Part shown: positions 39,952 to 49,463 of the stretch, in pieces
How positions within the stretch are numbered: the stretch's first letter is position 1
Layout: every line of letters starts with the position of its first letter
Assembly (NCBI RefSeq): GCF_028292365.1
Contig: NZ_JAQGMM010000283.1
Span: 1-64,000, forward strand
Source of the DNA: Caballeronia sp.
GTDB taxonomy: Bacteria > Pseudomonadota > Gammaproteobacteria > Burkholderiales > Burkholderiaceae
Length of the DNA: 64,000 nucleotides
Direction of reading: 5' to 3'
The notes under the pieces: generated by a model
Told to the model about the DNA's origin: nothing
Databases searched by the model: none
What the model saw: only the letters and a program-made list of their open reading frames with translations
Position numbers and translations under genes: made by a program

Positions 39952-41103
39952 ATGACTTATCAACCGCATCCCGCCTTTGCCGCGCTGTTCCGTGCGTTTA
40001 CATCGGACCCGGCCAGCATCGGCAACCAGTTGACGCAACAGATGACGCAGTGCGAGGCGGATGCGCCGTTGCTGGTATCGACCGGCTCGGATATCGTGCT
40101 GTTTCCAGGCGGCGGGCGGCCCGCGTCTATCGAGAGCTTTCGCAAATCGACGCGCGGCTTCATTGAACTGACCGCCGTGTCGCATTTGCCACTCGCCGTT
40201 GCCTACCTCGCACGGATGCGGGAGCTGGCGCCGCATGACAACGCCTGGCAGCACGCGGCCGCGAAGTTGATGCTTCATGCACGCAACACCCGTGAGGCGA
40301 ATTCGGCGGCGCTATGGCGCGACGAGATCGCCGTGCAAAGTCTGGCGGGCTTCGATCTCAAGCTCGCAAACCTGGTCGACTATACGTGCGCCATCACCAT
40401 CGATTTACTTGAGCGCGTAGCGGACGAACCGGCGTTGATGAGCTTCGATTCCTTGCGCGATCACTATTTTGCACCGCTCGATTCCGGCGCGGTCCCAGTG
40501 CCCATGAACGACGTAATGTTCGCGACCTTCGGTCTCGCGTTCCTCGATATTGTGTATCGGATCGGCAACTGGCTGCGTGCACAGGAGCTCGATTGGGCCC
40601 ACCTGATGGTGCTGGTCAGCGGCAGGTCGGGCCGGCCGACGGCGGGTGCGACCTGGGCGACCAACAACATGTGTCATCTGATCTGGCGTGTCTCCGGTGG
40701 AGCGTTGCCGCCGGAACGCGTGTTCGTTGCCCCGTTTGCGCCATCGTTCTCCGTGGCTGAGTTACCCGACGCTGCGGGTCTGGTTGCGCTCGAAAACACG
40801 TATCGGATGCTATGGCAGAACACTCGCGCAAGCATAGATGTCGCGCGTGAATTGTTTCCGGATCATCCGGGATATCGCTTTGAACCGGCAGCCGCCGAGT
40901 GCATGCCGCCGATCACGTCGGTGAATGACCGGGATGCCACTACCGCGCGCCTCAGACGCATCATGGAAGACCCGTCGCAACTGTTGTCGAACTGCGTGGC
41001 CGACTACATTGTCGATCAGTTGCAGGCCAACGGAAACCATCCGGAGCGCGTCGAGATTCCAGGCTTCACGAATGTGACGTATCCCGGGTCGTCGGCGAGG
41101 TAA
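39952..41103 (+). CDS. Hypothetical protein (383 aa) in the catabolic-type operon
   Basis: MTYQPHPAFAALFRAFTSDPASIGNQLTQQMTQCEADAPLLVSTGSDIVLFPGGGRPASIESFRKSTRG...; follows the amidohydrolase by 25 nt; possibly DUF5624-like (weak recollection). Confidence 0.75.
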   Translation: MTYQPHPAFAALFRAFTSDPASIGNQLTQQMTQCEADAPLLVSTGSDIVLFPGGGRPASIESFRKSTRGFIELTAVSHLPLAVAYLARMRELAPHDNAWQHAAAKLMLHARNTREANSAALWRDEIAVQSLAGFDLKLANLVDYTCAITIDLLERVADEPALMSFDSLRDHYFAPLDSGAVPVPMNDVMFATFGLAFLDIVYRIGNWLRAQELDWAHLMVLVSGRSGRPTAGATWATNNMCHLIWRVSGGALPPERVFVAPFAPSFSVAELPDAAGLVALENTYRMLWQNTRASIDVARELFPDHPGYRFEPAAAECMPPITSVNDRDATTARLRRIMEDPSQLLSNCVADYIVDQLQANGNHPERVEIPGFTNVTYPGSSAR

Positions 41104-41196
41104 TCTTGCCGCAGGAACCGTAGGTAACAAGACATCGATATCGCAGGGCGGTGATATCGATTTTTATAGAAAGCCCGTATATGGAGACGTCAGATC

Positions 41197-42516
41197 ATGA
41201 ATATTGAAGTTGCATCCTCCGGAGGCCGGGCTGTCCGCTCGGTCGTCAGCATCACGCTCGTCTGCTTCGCGGTCTCCATGATCGATGGATTCGATACGCT
41301 GATGCTGTCGTTCGTTGCACCGCTGCTGGCGAAATCCTTGCAGATCGATCATGCGTCGCTCGGGCGCGTATTCGGTGCGGGTTTTGTCGGCACGGTGCTG
41401 GGCTCGCTAACCATCGGCCCGCTTGCCGATCGTTTCGGCCGCAGGAAAATGCTCGTGCTCGCATTGGTCGTGACCGGAGGCTTCACGCTGGCCTGCGCGT
41501 TCGCCAGTTCGGCTGGCACGCTCGCTGCATTGCGGTTCCTCGGTGGCCTCGGCATGGGCGGCGCCATTCCGCCTATCGCCGCAATCACGGCCGAAAGCGC
41601 CTCGTCAGAACGCCGCTCGTCGCTGGTCATCCTGATGTTCATCGGCTTCCCGCTCGGTGCCGTCGTAGGCGGCGCGATCACGGCTGCATTGATGATGAAA
41701 TTCGGCTGGCCGTTCGTGTTCCTGATGGGCGGATCGTGCGCGCTGGCGGCAATCATCCCGGTGCTGCTGATCATTCCGGCAGCAACGCCAGCCGAGGCAA
41801 CAAGCAAACCGGCTCCGCAGGCAAGCGACGGCATGGGCAGCGATCTCCTGGCCCGGTTCGTGGGCAACCTGTTCGCTGAAGGACGTCTCGCCGCAACATT
41901 CGCGCTTTGGTTCGGGGTGCTTGCCAGCATGATCCTGTCGGGCTTCCTGGTCAGCTTCATGCCGACCATCCTCAACCTGAACGGTGTGGCCCCCGACCGG
42001 GCCGCGTTGGGCGCGGTCGTGCTCAACGTGGGTGCAATCGTCGGAGCGTTGCTGATCTCGCTGATCGTGAGACGAGGCGCTCCGTTCGTCGCGGTGGCCG
42101 TGGCGTTTGTAGCGGGCTCCGTGATGGTCTTCACGCTCGGCCGGGTGATCGGCGCGGGCAACGCAGCGTTCGGCTTGCTGTTCGTGGTGGGCGCATGCAT
42201 TGTTGGCGGCCAGCTGACCTTTCCGGCGATTGCAAGCTGCCTCTTCCCCACCGGTGTACGCGCGGCGGGTGTGGGCTGGACGCTGGCCATCGGACGCACC
42301 GGGTCGATCATAGGGCCCGTGGTCGGCGGCATTCTGCTCGCGCAGAACTGGTCCCTCGGTCATCTATTCCTGGCGGCTGGGCTGCTCGCGTTGTTCGCGG
42401 CGCTTGGCATTACGCTGGCAAATCTATGGCGCCCACGCGACGATGGCACGCTGCGCCACAAGCCGTTTTCAAAATTCATGATGACGGGGCAGGAGATCAG
42501 CGATGGCAAACACTGA
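41197..42516 (+). CDS. MFS transporter, AAHS type
   Basis: FAVSMIDGFDTLMLSFVAPLLAKSLQIDHASLGRVFGAGFVGTVLGSLTIGPLADRFGRRKMLVLALVV. Confidence 0.9.
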   Translation: MNIEVASSGGRAVRSVVSITLVCFAVSMIDGFDTLMLSFVAPLLAKSLQIDHASLGRVFGAGFVGTVLGSLTIGPLADRFGRRKMLVLALVVTGGFTLACAFASSAGTLAALRFLGGLGMGGAIPPIAAITAESASSERRSSLVILMFIGFPLGAVVGGAITAALMMKFGWPFVFLMGGSCALAAIIPVLLIIPAATPAEATSKPAPQASDGMGSDLLARFVGNLFAEGRLAATFALWFGVLASMILSGFLVSFMPTILNLNGVAPDRAALGAVVLNVGAIVGALLISLIVRRGAPFVAVAVAFVAGSVMVFTLGRVIGAGNAAFGLLFVVGACIVGGQLTFPAIASCLFPTGVRAAGVGWTLAIGRTGSIIGPVVGGILLAQNWSLGHLFLAAGLLALFAALGITLANLWRPRDDGTLRHKPFSKFMMTGQEISDGKH

Positions 42517-43621
42517 GGCGCTCAAGTCGCTCCTTACGCCGGTGCAAAGGCTGGCGACCAGCGGTGCGCGCGCAGTCGAAGTATTCAACATCGACCAGCG
42601 GCTCTTCGTGGTCGTCCCTCAACTGGCGCGTGACATCCCCGGGCAGGCGCCCGGAATGAGCGCGGGCGACAGCAACGTTGATACGTTGATCTATACCTGG
42701 CAAGCGGGGCGGCTCGTCGAGCACGACACACTTTCTGTACCAGGCGGCGAGGACGCGGAGTACTTCGAGATTGGTGACCGGCGCTTTCTCGCGACCGTAG
42801 GCGTGCGCTCCGGCAGCGGCCCTTATACGCTTGATACTGAGGCGATCCTGTACGAGCGCGACGACAATCAGTGGACACCGTTTCAGCGCCTCCCTACGTT
42901 CGCCGGCAAACAGTGGCGCTTTTTCTCTATCGGCGGCCGGCATTTCCTCGCGCTGGCTCAGGGTGTCACGGTCGAAGGGGTGACGCCAAATAATCCGCGT
43001 GAATCCTGCATTTTCGAATGGGATGGAAAACAATTCGGATTGCTACAAAAACTCGATGGATACTGGGGATACAACTGGGCGTTTATCACGTTCGGCGGCC
43101 AGCACTATCTGGCCTATGCGGATCATGTCAGCGGTTCTTTGATTTATCGCTGGCAGGGGGCGGGTTTTGAGATTGTTCAACGCTTCGACGAGCCCGGCGG
43201 GCGCGCATTCAGTTTCTTCATTGAACAGGATACGTTGTGGATGGTGCACGCGAACCTGATGGGCGAGACGCGCTTGTTCCAGTTCGATGGAGCACGGATC
43301 CAGTTCGATCCGGTCCAGTCGTTGGGCGCGGCAGGAGGACGCGAGCTGCGCCTTGTCGACGGCGCGCACGGCCTCTATCTCGTGCGTGTGTGTTTCATTA
43401 CCGGCACGCCTCACGCGCCGCAGACGCAGCAGCAATCACAAATATTCCTGTGGAGACAGGGACAGGGCCGCTTCGAACTAGTCGATGAGTTCCCCACTTC
43501 GGGTGGCACGGATGCCGCTGCCTTCATGGCGGACGGCCAGCGCTATCTTCTCGTCAGTAACGCGCTGGCAGAGGACGTGCGTTTTCGTGTAGATAGCGTG
43601 CTCTATCGATTCGACGGCTGA
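42503..43621 (+). CDS. EPTP/EAR-repeat-like beta-propeller protein
   Basis: Repeating ~45-50 aa units such as FQRLPTFAGKQWRFFSIGGRHFLALAQG, LQKLDGYWGYNWAFITFGGQHYLAYADH, VQRFDEPGGRAFSFFIEQDTLWMVHA; start overlaps the MFS gene by 14 nt. Confidence 0.7.
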   Translation: MANTEALKSLLTPVQRLATSGARAVEVFNIDQRLFVVVPQLARDIPGQAPGMSAGDSNVDTLIYTWQAGRLVEHDTLSVPGGEDAEYFEIGDRRFLATVGVRSGSGPYTLDTEAILYERDDNQWTPFQRLPTFAGKQWRFFSIGGRHFLALAQGVTVEGVTPNNPRESCIFEWDGKQFGLLQKLDGYWGYNWAFITFGGQHYLAYADHVSGSLIYRWQGAGFEIVQRFDEPGGRAFSFFIEQDTLWMVHANLMGETRLFQFDGARIQFDPVQSLGAAGGRELRLVDGAHGLYLVRVCFITGTPHAPQTQQQSQIFLWRQGQGRFELVDEFPTSGGTDAAAFMADGQRYLLVSNALAEDVRFRVDSVLYRFDG

Positions 43622-43822
43622 ACGCATAGCCGGCGCGCAACGCTGTCGGCCAACCCTGTGACCACACGCTGTTTGCACTAAGCGAAGTCAATGACCTCGG
43701 GTCAAGAGCTCCCGTATGGAGGGGCGGGGTGTTGCTTTGCCTAAAAAAAAGAACCCTAAAAGTCGATGTGGCCGGAATGAGTCTGGGCGCACACGCTTTG
43801 AACCGAAAATCAGGAGACAACC

Positions 43823-44792
43823 TTGAAAAAATATCCGCAAAAAGCGCTTGGATGGACCCTTGCCGCGACCCTGCCGCTGATCGTCGCTAGTTGTGGCGGC
43901 AGTGACAGCAGTACGGTTAGTGATCCGAATCTGGTTCAGACTGCTCAGGGTCAGGCAAAGGGCGTCGCCGTCAACGGTGTGCACGCGTATCTCGGCTTAC
44001 CGTATGCGGCGCCGCCTGTTGGTGCACTCCGCTGGAAGGCGCCTGTTGCAGCGGCCGCCTATTCGGGCGTCCGCGACGCGTCGCATGCCGGCTCGGAATG
44101 CGTGCAGGGCTCGCCAGCGGCTACCGCGGGTAGCGAGGACTGCCTGTACATGAACATCTATGTGCCCGGACCCACGACGGTAACGACCCCTTTGCCTGTG
44201 CTGTTCTGGATACACGGCGGCGGGTTTATCAACGGGTCCGGGATTGGCACCGACGGTTCGGCGTTGGCGGTCAAGGCAAACGCAATTGTAGTGACGTTCA
44301 ACTACCGTCTTAATGCGCTGGGTTTCCTCGCGCATCCGGCGCTTGCCGCGGAGGACCCGAACGGGGCTGCGGGCAACTATGGAATCATGGACCAGGCCGC
44401 TGCGCTGACGTGGGTGCAGAAGAATATTGCGGCATTCGGCGGCGATCCGAAGAACGTCACTATCTTCGGCGATTCAGCCGGCGGACATTCTGTCTATGTT
44501 CAACTCGCATCGCCGGGATCGGCTGGACTGTTTGCGAAAGCTGTCGCAGCAGTTGATTCCGACGCCCACCGCCAATCAGGCAACGCTGTCGGATGCGATG
44601 ACGGCGGCGCTGTCGTCGTTTGCTCACTCAGGCAATCCGAATACCGGGAGCACCGTTGCGAACTGGCCGGCGTATACCTCTGCAACGCGTCGGGTTCTCG
44701 ATTTTGGTTATCCTGTTTCGAACACATATGACGCGTATACCGCCCACAATTGCAGTTACTGGTTTGGGCAACCGCCATCGCAACATTTGTGA
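43823..44792 (+). pseudogene. Carboxylesterase/lipase family, internal deletion plus frameshift
   Basis: N-terminal half intact through GDSAGGHSVYVQLASPGSAGLFAKAV; the C-terminal tail PTPTANQATLSDAMTAALSSFAHSGNPNTGSTVANWPAYTSATRRVLDFGYPVSNTYDAYTAHNCSYWFGQ is in another frame directly after it. Confidence 0.8.
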
Positions 44793-45000
44793 TGTGGTGG
44801 CGGGTACCAGGAGGGTGTCAGGATCCGCGAGCATCTGACTCGCGCGTGATCCTGCCGGGACAACCAGTTACCGCTCGGATGCGACCATGCTATCTGCCGG
44901 TGTCCATGCTGCCTGCGAGGATATTGTTGATGACAAGCACGACGCAGACCGGAATCTTCCGGCCGAGACCCGCCCCAACGAACATCATAAGTCCATCCCG

Positions 45001-45507
45001 ATGCCCATCCTGATCCGTGCAGAAACACCCGCCGACAACGCCGTCATCGAGCAACTGACTGCGGCCGCATTCCAGAACGCCCCCCATACGAACCATACCG
45101 AGCAGTTCATCGTTCACGCGTTGCGGCGTGCCGGACAACTATCCGTTTCCCTTGTAGGTCAGGACGGCAATCAGATAGTCGGTCATGTCGCGATCTCGCC
45201 GGTCTCCCTCACTTGCGGCATGACCGGGTGGTACGGCCTTGGCCCGATTTCGGTGTCGCCGGAGCGGCAAGGGCAGGGAATTGGAACTCAGCTTATGCAA
45301 TCAGCGTTGGCGGAACTGCGATGCCTTGGGGGCGCCGGCTGCGTCGTCCTTGGCGATCCCGCGTATTACGAGCGCTTCGGATTTTCCGCCCAGCCTGGAC
45401 TGGTGCTACCGGGCGTGCCAGCCGAGTACTTCCAGGCAATTCTGTTCAGCGGCAATTGGCCCGTCGGTAACGTGAGTTATCACGACGCGTTCGACGCCGC
45501 GGAGTGA
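45001..45507 (+). CDS. GNAT family N-acetyltransferase
   Basis: MPILIRAETPADNAVIEQLTAAAFQ...GLGPISVSPERQGQGIGTQLMQSALAELRCLGGAGCVVLGDPAYYERFGF. Confidence 0.93.
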   Translation: MPILIRAETPADNAVIEQLTAAAFQNAPHTNHTEQFIVHALRRAGQLSVSLVGQDGNQIVGHVAISPVSLTCGMTGWYGLGPISVSPERQGQGIGTQLMQSALAELRCLGGAGCVVLGDPAYYERFGFSAQPGLVLPGVPAEYFQAILFSGNWPVGNVSYHDAFDAAE

Positions 45508-45561
45508 TCAATCACTGAGCCGACGGTGGCAATCAAAATCCTCGGAAGCTTAGCTGGCTGC

Positions 45562-45596
45562 AGTTATCACCTTCGTTTAAATTGGAGGTGATAACT
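45562..45596. other. Intergenic stem-loop
   Basis: AGTTATCACCT-(13 nt)-AGGTGATAACT, perfect 11-bp arms. Confidence 0.55.
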
Positions 45597-45879
45597 CCGC
45601 TGCCGGCTTATCCTGCCGATTCGCCTCCTCAGTCAATCATCTGAAGAAACGTTCACCCTGCCACGCGTGACATCCCGCGACATAATTGTTGGATAGAGAT
45701 TGGGCGGCCGTTCATTCATACTTCACTTCGTTGCAGGAACGCCAGAACGAGCAGATCTAACGCAGATTCAGCCAGGCGTTTCCAGCACGAATAGAGCGCC
45801 GATGATCAGCTATCCATACTTGTTTATCTCATCGGACGATGTGTTTGAATAATCGAGACACGATGGTGTCGATGACAGG

Positions 45880-46650
45880 ATGAACATGCTGAATATTCTT
45901 AAGATGTTAGCCGGACGAAGCGCATTTCGTGCACTGTCCGCCTTGGCTTTTTGTGCCGTTCTGCTGACCGGCTGCGCTGGTGGTGTCACCAACGTGAGTG
46001 CTTTCCCCGCGGCGGCGCAGGTACGGCCGGAGACCATTTATGTCTATGCGTTTGAAAGCTCGCCGGATCAGGTGAAACTCGACGGTGGTTTGCTTCAGAA
46101 GGTGAAGACGCAATTCGACGGTGCCTCGACCATGAAGAAGCAAGCCGACGATGCAGTCGAAGTGCGGGAGCAGGTGGCCGATGAAATCGTCAAGCAACTA
46201 CAGTCAATGGGCCTGCATGCAGTACGTGCAGATTCGTCTGCCCCCACCGACCGGAACGCCCTGATCGTGCAGGGCAGCTTCGAGACGATCGACGCCGGGA
46301 ATCGCCGCCGCCGGATGCTGGTTGGTCTGGGCGCAGGGAAAAGCCAGGTCGGCACATCCGTGCAGCTCGTGTATCAACCGGCGGGCGAAATGCCGAGGCT
46401 GGTTCAGAGTTTCGATGCAAAGGCGGACAGCGGCAAGGCGCCCGGCGTCGTGGAAACAGCGGGTGTTGGCGCTGCTGCCGGGCATGTTGCGACATCGGCT
46501 GCGGCAGGCGTGGGTCTGCATGCGGTGTCCGAGACCAAACACGCCGGGGTACCGGATGATGCGAAGCGCCTGGCCGATTCCGTCGCGAAGCAGGTTGCGC
46601 AGATCGGCGTGAGCGAGGGCTGGATGACGGCTGACCGGATCAAGGGCTAA
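45880..46650 (+). CDS. DUF4410 lipoprotein
   Basis: Lipobox LTGCAGG; IYVYAFESSPDQVKLDGG...QSMGLHAVRADSSAPTDRNALIVQGSFETIDAGNRRRRMLVGLGAGKSQVGTSVQLVY. Confidence 0.82.
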   Translation: MNMLNILKMLAGRSAFRALSALAFCAVLLTGCAGGVTNVSAFPAAAQVRPETIYVYAFESSPDQVKLDGGLLQKVKTQFDGASTMKKQADDAVEVREQVADEIVKQLQSMGLHAVRADSSAPTDRNALIVQGSFETIDAGNRRRRMLVGLGAGKSQVGTSVQLVYQPAGEMPRLVQSFDAKADSGKAPGVVETAGVGAAAGHVATSAAAGVGLHAVSETKHAGVPDDAKRLADSVAKQVAQIGVSEGWMTADRIKG

Positions 46651-46674
46651 TGATTTGGCATCAAAGCCCCGGGT

Positions 46675-47040
46675 TCAGAACGGTACTTCAGCCACGTGCC
46701 AAAGCACGCCGGAAGGATCGAAGATGAACCCGACTTTCATGCCCCAGCTTTGCAGCGCCGGCTCGCGAGGAGCATTAACAGAAAACTGCTCGACAAGCTC
46801 TCCGGGTTTCGCTTTCTGCCACCACGAATCCACATCCCGTACGAGAAGTTGAATCATGCAGTTCTCGGCAAATTCCTTTGCGTAGAAATTCTGAAGAATG
46901 AAGCTGAAACTGCCCAGCTTTAATATCGCAATGCTTTCGTCCTCGTGGGTCAGCGTGAAACCTAATGCCCGGTAGAAACGCTTGGAAGCGTCGAAGTCTT
47001 TCGCAGGGACGAAGGGTCGAATAGCGAGGATCTGATCCAT
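46675..47040 (-). CDS. VOC (glyoxalase/bleomycin resistance) family protein
   Basis: ILAIRPFVPAKDFDASKRFYRALGFTLTHEDESIAILKLGSFSFILQNFY...KVGFIFDPSGVLWHVAEV. Confidence 0.9.
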   Translation of the reverse strand: MDQILAIRPFVPAKDFDASKRFYRALGFTLTHEDESIAILKLGSFSFILQNFYAKEFAENCMIQLLVRDVDSWWQKAKPGELVEQFSVNAPREPALQSWGMKVGFIFDPSGVLWHVAEVPF

Positions 47041-47132
47041 GATGATTCTTCACTCCCGAAGATGTTAGTGCCGCCGTTGTTGGCGAAACCGCGTGGAAAT
47101 TTTATCAAGCTGCAGGGCACCGATTGAAAGCC

Positions 47133-48041
47133 TCATGCCGCGGTCGAGGTCAACTGCCTTAGCTGGTCCAGCAGCATGACGGCGGGGCGCGGCAGAATGC
47201 CCTGACGGCGTCGGAAGGCCGTTAGCGTGCGACGCGCGACGAGTCCTGGAATGGGCAGGGTATCGAACACGCCTGCCGCGCTTTCGGTGTCGTACATTGG
47301 CGCGGCCATCCAGCTTAAAAACCCCGCACGCGTGACAAGGCTCTTCAGGACGGTGATGGAGCGGGTCTCGACCGCGATCTCCGGCATGGGTAGCCCATGC
47401 TCGGCGAACACGCGCTGCATGTGCTCGAACGGGCCGGTGCCACGAGGCGGGATGCACCACAGCTGATCAAGCGTATCGGCCAGGCATAGCTCCGTTTTGG
47501 CACGCAGCCGATGATCGAGCGCGGCAACCACGTAGCTCGTGTCCTCCCAGCAACAATCGGAAATGGCGGTAATCTCATCCGTATCGGGCACCGCCATGCT
47601 TAGCGCAAGGTCGATCTCCTGCCTGAGCAAACTGTCGGCGAGCCGGTCCCACACGCCCTCAATAATCTGCACGCGCAAGTTCGGCCAACGAGCGAGTACA
47701 CCGCTGACCGCCAAGGGCAGCACGAGGGTTGCAATGCTCGCCACAGCGCCTACCCGGATCGTGCCCTTGGCGAGGCCGCGGATCGCGTCGATCTCTTCGC
47801 GCGCGTTGTCGGCTTCATGCAGCAGCAGGGTGGCGTGCGGGAGCAGAGCCTCGCCGATCGCGGTCAGTTGCATGCCCTTTGAGTGGCGTTCGAACAGCGG
47901 GGCGCCAAGCTCTTCCTCCAGCCGCTTGATCGTCCGGCTCAAAGCCGGCTGCGTCACATGGAGGACCTCTGCTGCGCGACCGAGGCTGCTGCTTTCGACA
48001 ATCGTCGTGAACGCATGAAGTTGCTGAAGACTAAAGGTCAT
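47133..48041 (-). CDS. LysR family transcriptional regulator
   Basis: MTFSLQQLHAFTTIVESSSLGRAAEVLHVTQPALSRTIKRLEEELGAPLFERHSKGMQLTAIG. Confidence 0.93.
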   Translation of the reverse strand: MTFSLQQLHAFTTIVESSSLGRAAEVLHVTQPALSRTIKRLEEELGAPLFERHSKGMQLTAIGEALLPHATLLLHEADNAREEIDAIRGLAKGTIRVGAVASIATLVLPLAVSGVLARWPNLRVQIIEGVWDRLADSLLRQEIDLALSMAVPDTDEITAISDCCWEDTSYVVAALDHRLRAKTELCLADTLDQLWCIPPRGTGPFEHMQRVFAEHGLPMPEIAVETRSITVLKSLVTRAGFLSWMAAPMYDTESAAGVFDTLPIPGLVARRTLTAFRRRQGILPRPAVMLLDQLRQLTSTAA

Positions 48042-48521
48042 GATTGCTGGGGAGCGGGAGGCAAATGGGAAGGCAGATCAACGCAATGCCCCTTAGCGAT
48101 AAAGGTTAAAACGGAAACGTGTGCTGGAGAGCGGGGTCCGCGGGTGACACGGTGCGCGATCCACAATAGCCTGCACGTCATACGATCTCTCATTTTTGGC
48201 ATAAATCGACTGAAAACGCATCGATTCGACATTGTGCTGGATGTGCGTCGGAAAATCGAAAGAGTCGTGTCGCGATTTAACGGGAAGATCGACGGTTGAA
48301 ACGAAACGCGACTTATCGCAGCAACCATATATCGTGCATGCCTTCCTCGCTATGGATTGGAAATATTGACGGTGATACGTTTCAAATCCTAACAGCAGCG
48401 TTGTTCGGGCCGGCGCGCGAAAGCCCCGGAAACGGCGGTGTAAGCACGCAAAAACCAACGCGAGCCCAAGACGTGAGCCGTCCCATCCGCTTCCATTACC
48501 GCCAAGCTGTCTGCGCTCACC

Positions 48522-49463
48522 ATGCCAATTGTAATCAGAGTCGATACCGAAGCGACGATACAGATCCGCAGCTTCGCGCGAAGCATGGGCCAAATCGTGC
48601 TGCAGCGAAACGCCGCGACAGGCGCGATCCTCGTCCTCGCCTTGTTGTGCTTCAGCCCCCGTCTTGCATGCGCGTTGTTAATAGGCACGCTAACGGGCAA
48701 TGTGCTCGCGCATATCTTCGATGACCATGGTTCGCCGGCAACGCGCAATGACTTGCACGGCTTCAATGGAGGGCTAGCGGCACTTGCTGCGTTTACTTTC
48801 ATCCATGACGATTCGCGCGCGACTGCCGTCGCAATCCTTGCGGCGGTGTTAGCCACCGGTTTGTCGGACATGCTCACGCGGGCGCTCGGCCGTTGGAATC
48901 TGGCAGCCTATTCGAGTCCTGCAGTGCTTGTGACATGGGCATGGTTACCCATATTTGCAGACCAGTCTTTCGGAACTGCGGCAGTGAGCGTTGCTGCCGC
49001 GGCAGGCGCGGACAGCGATGTTCGTTTGCTTTTAAGCGCAGCCCCCGCATTCCTTCGGCCCTGCCTCGAAGGTAGTGTCGCGGGCCTGGCCCCGATCGCT
49101 TTTGCTGCAGGGCCTGCTGCGGGCGCTTTGATCCTCGCCGCCCTTCTGGTGGCGAGACCGTCGCGCGCTGCATGGGCGCTTGGTGGTAGTGCGCTCGGGC
49201 TTGCGCTATGGTCGGTTCTCGGCACATCCGCGGGCGTGCTGCAGAGCGGTATATGCGGCTTCAATCCGGCACTGGCGGCGCTTGCGACTTGCCGGTTCGG
49301 TGCCAAAGCGGCAATTACAGCCATTGTTTTGACGTTGCTAATTGAGCTTGCTGCGTCAGCAGTCGGCATGCCGGCGTTGACCGCGCCTTTCGTATTGGCT
49401 TCGTGGATTGTGCAGTTGCTGGAGCAGCATTTCAATGCGCGCGCTAACAACGGTCACTCCTAG
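48522..49463 (+). CDS. Urea transporter family protein
   Basis: GQIVLQRNAATGAILVLALLCFSPRLACALLIGTLTGNVLAHIF...GFNGGLAALAAFTF; second half repeats GICGFNPALAALATCRFG. Confidence 0.82.
   Translation: MPIVIRVDTEATIQIRSFARSMGQIVLQRNAATGAILVLALLCFSPRLACALLIGTLTGNVLAHIFDDHGSPATRNDLHGFNGGLAALAAFTFIHDDSRATAVAILAAVLATGLSDMLTRALGRWNLAAYSSPAVLVTWAWLPIFADQSFGTAAVSVAAAAGADSDVRLLLSAAPAFLRPCLEGSVAGLAPIAFAAGPAAGALILAALLVARPSRAAWALGGSALGLALWSVLGTSAGVLQSGICGFNPALAALATCRFGAKAAITAIVLTLLIELAASAVGMPALTAPFVLASWIVQLLEQHFNARANNGHS

Noticed and set aside
41349-42332. 327 aa ORF on - strand (and 41605..42363)
   Set aside because: Antisense to the AAHS MFS gene; Pro/Thr/Ala-rich shadow translation.
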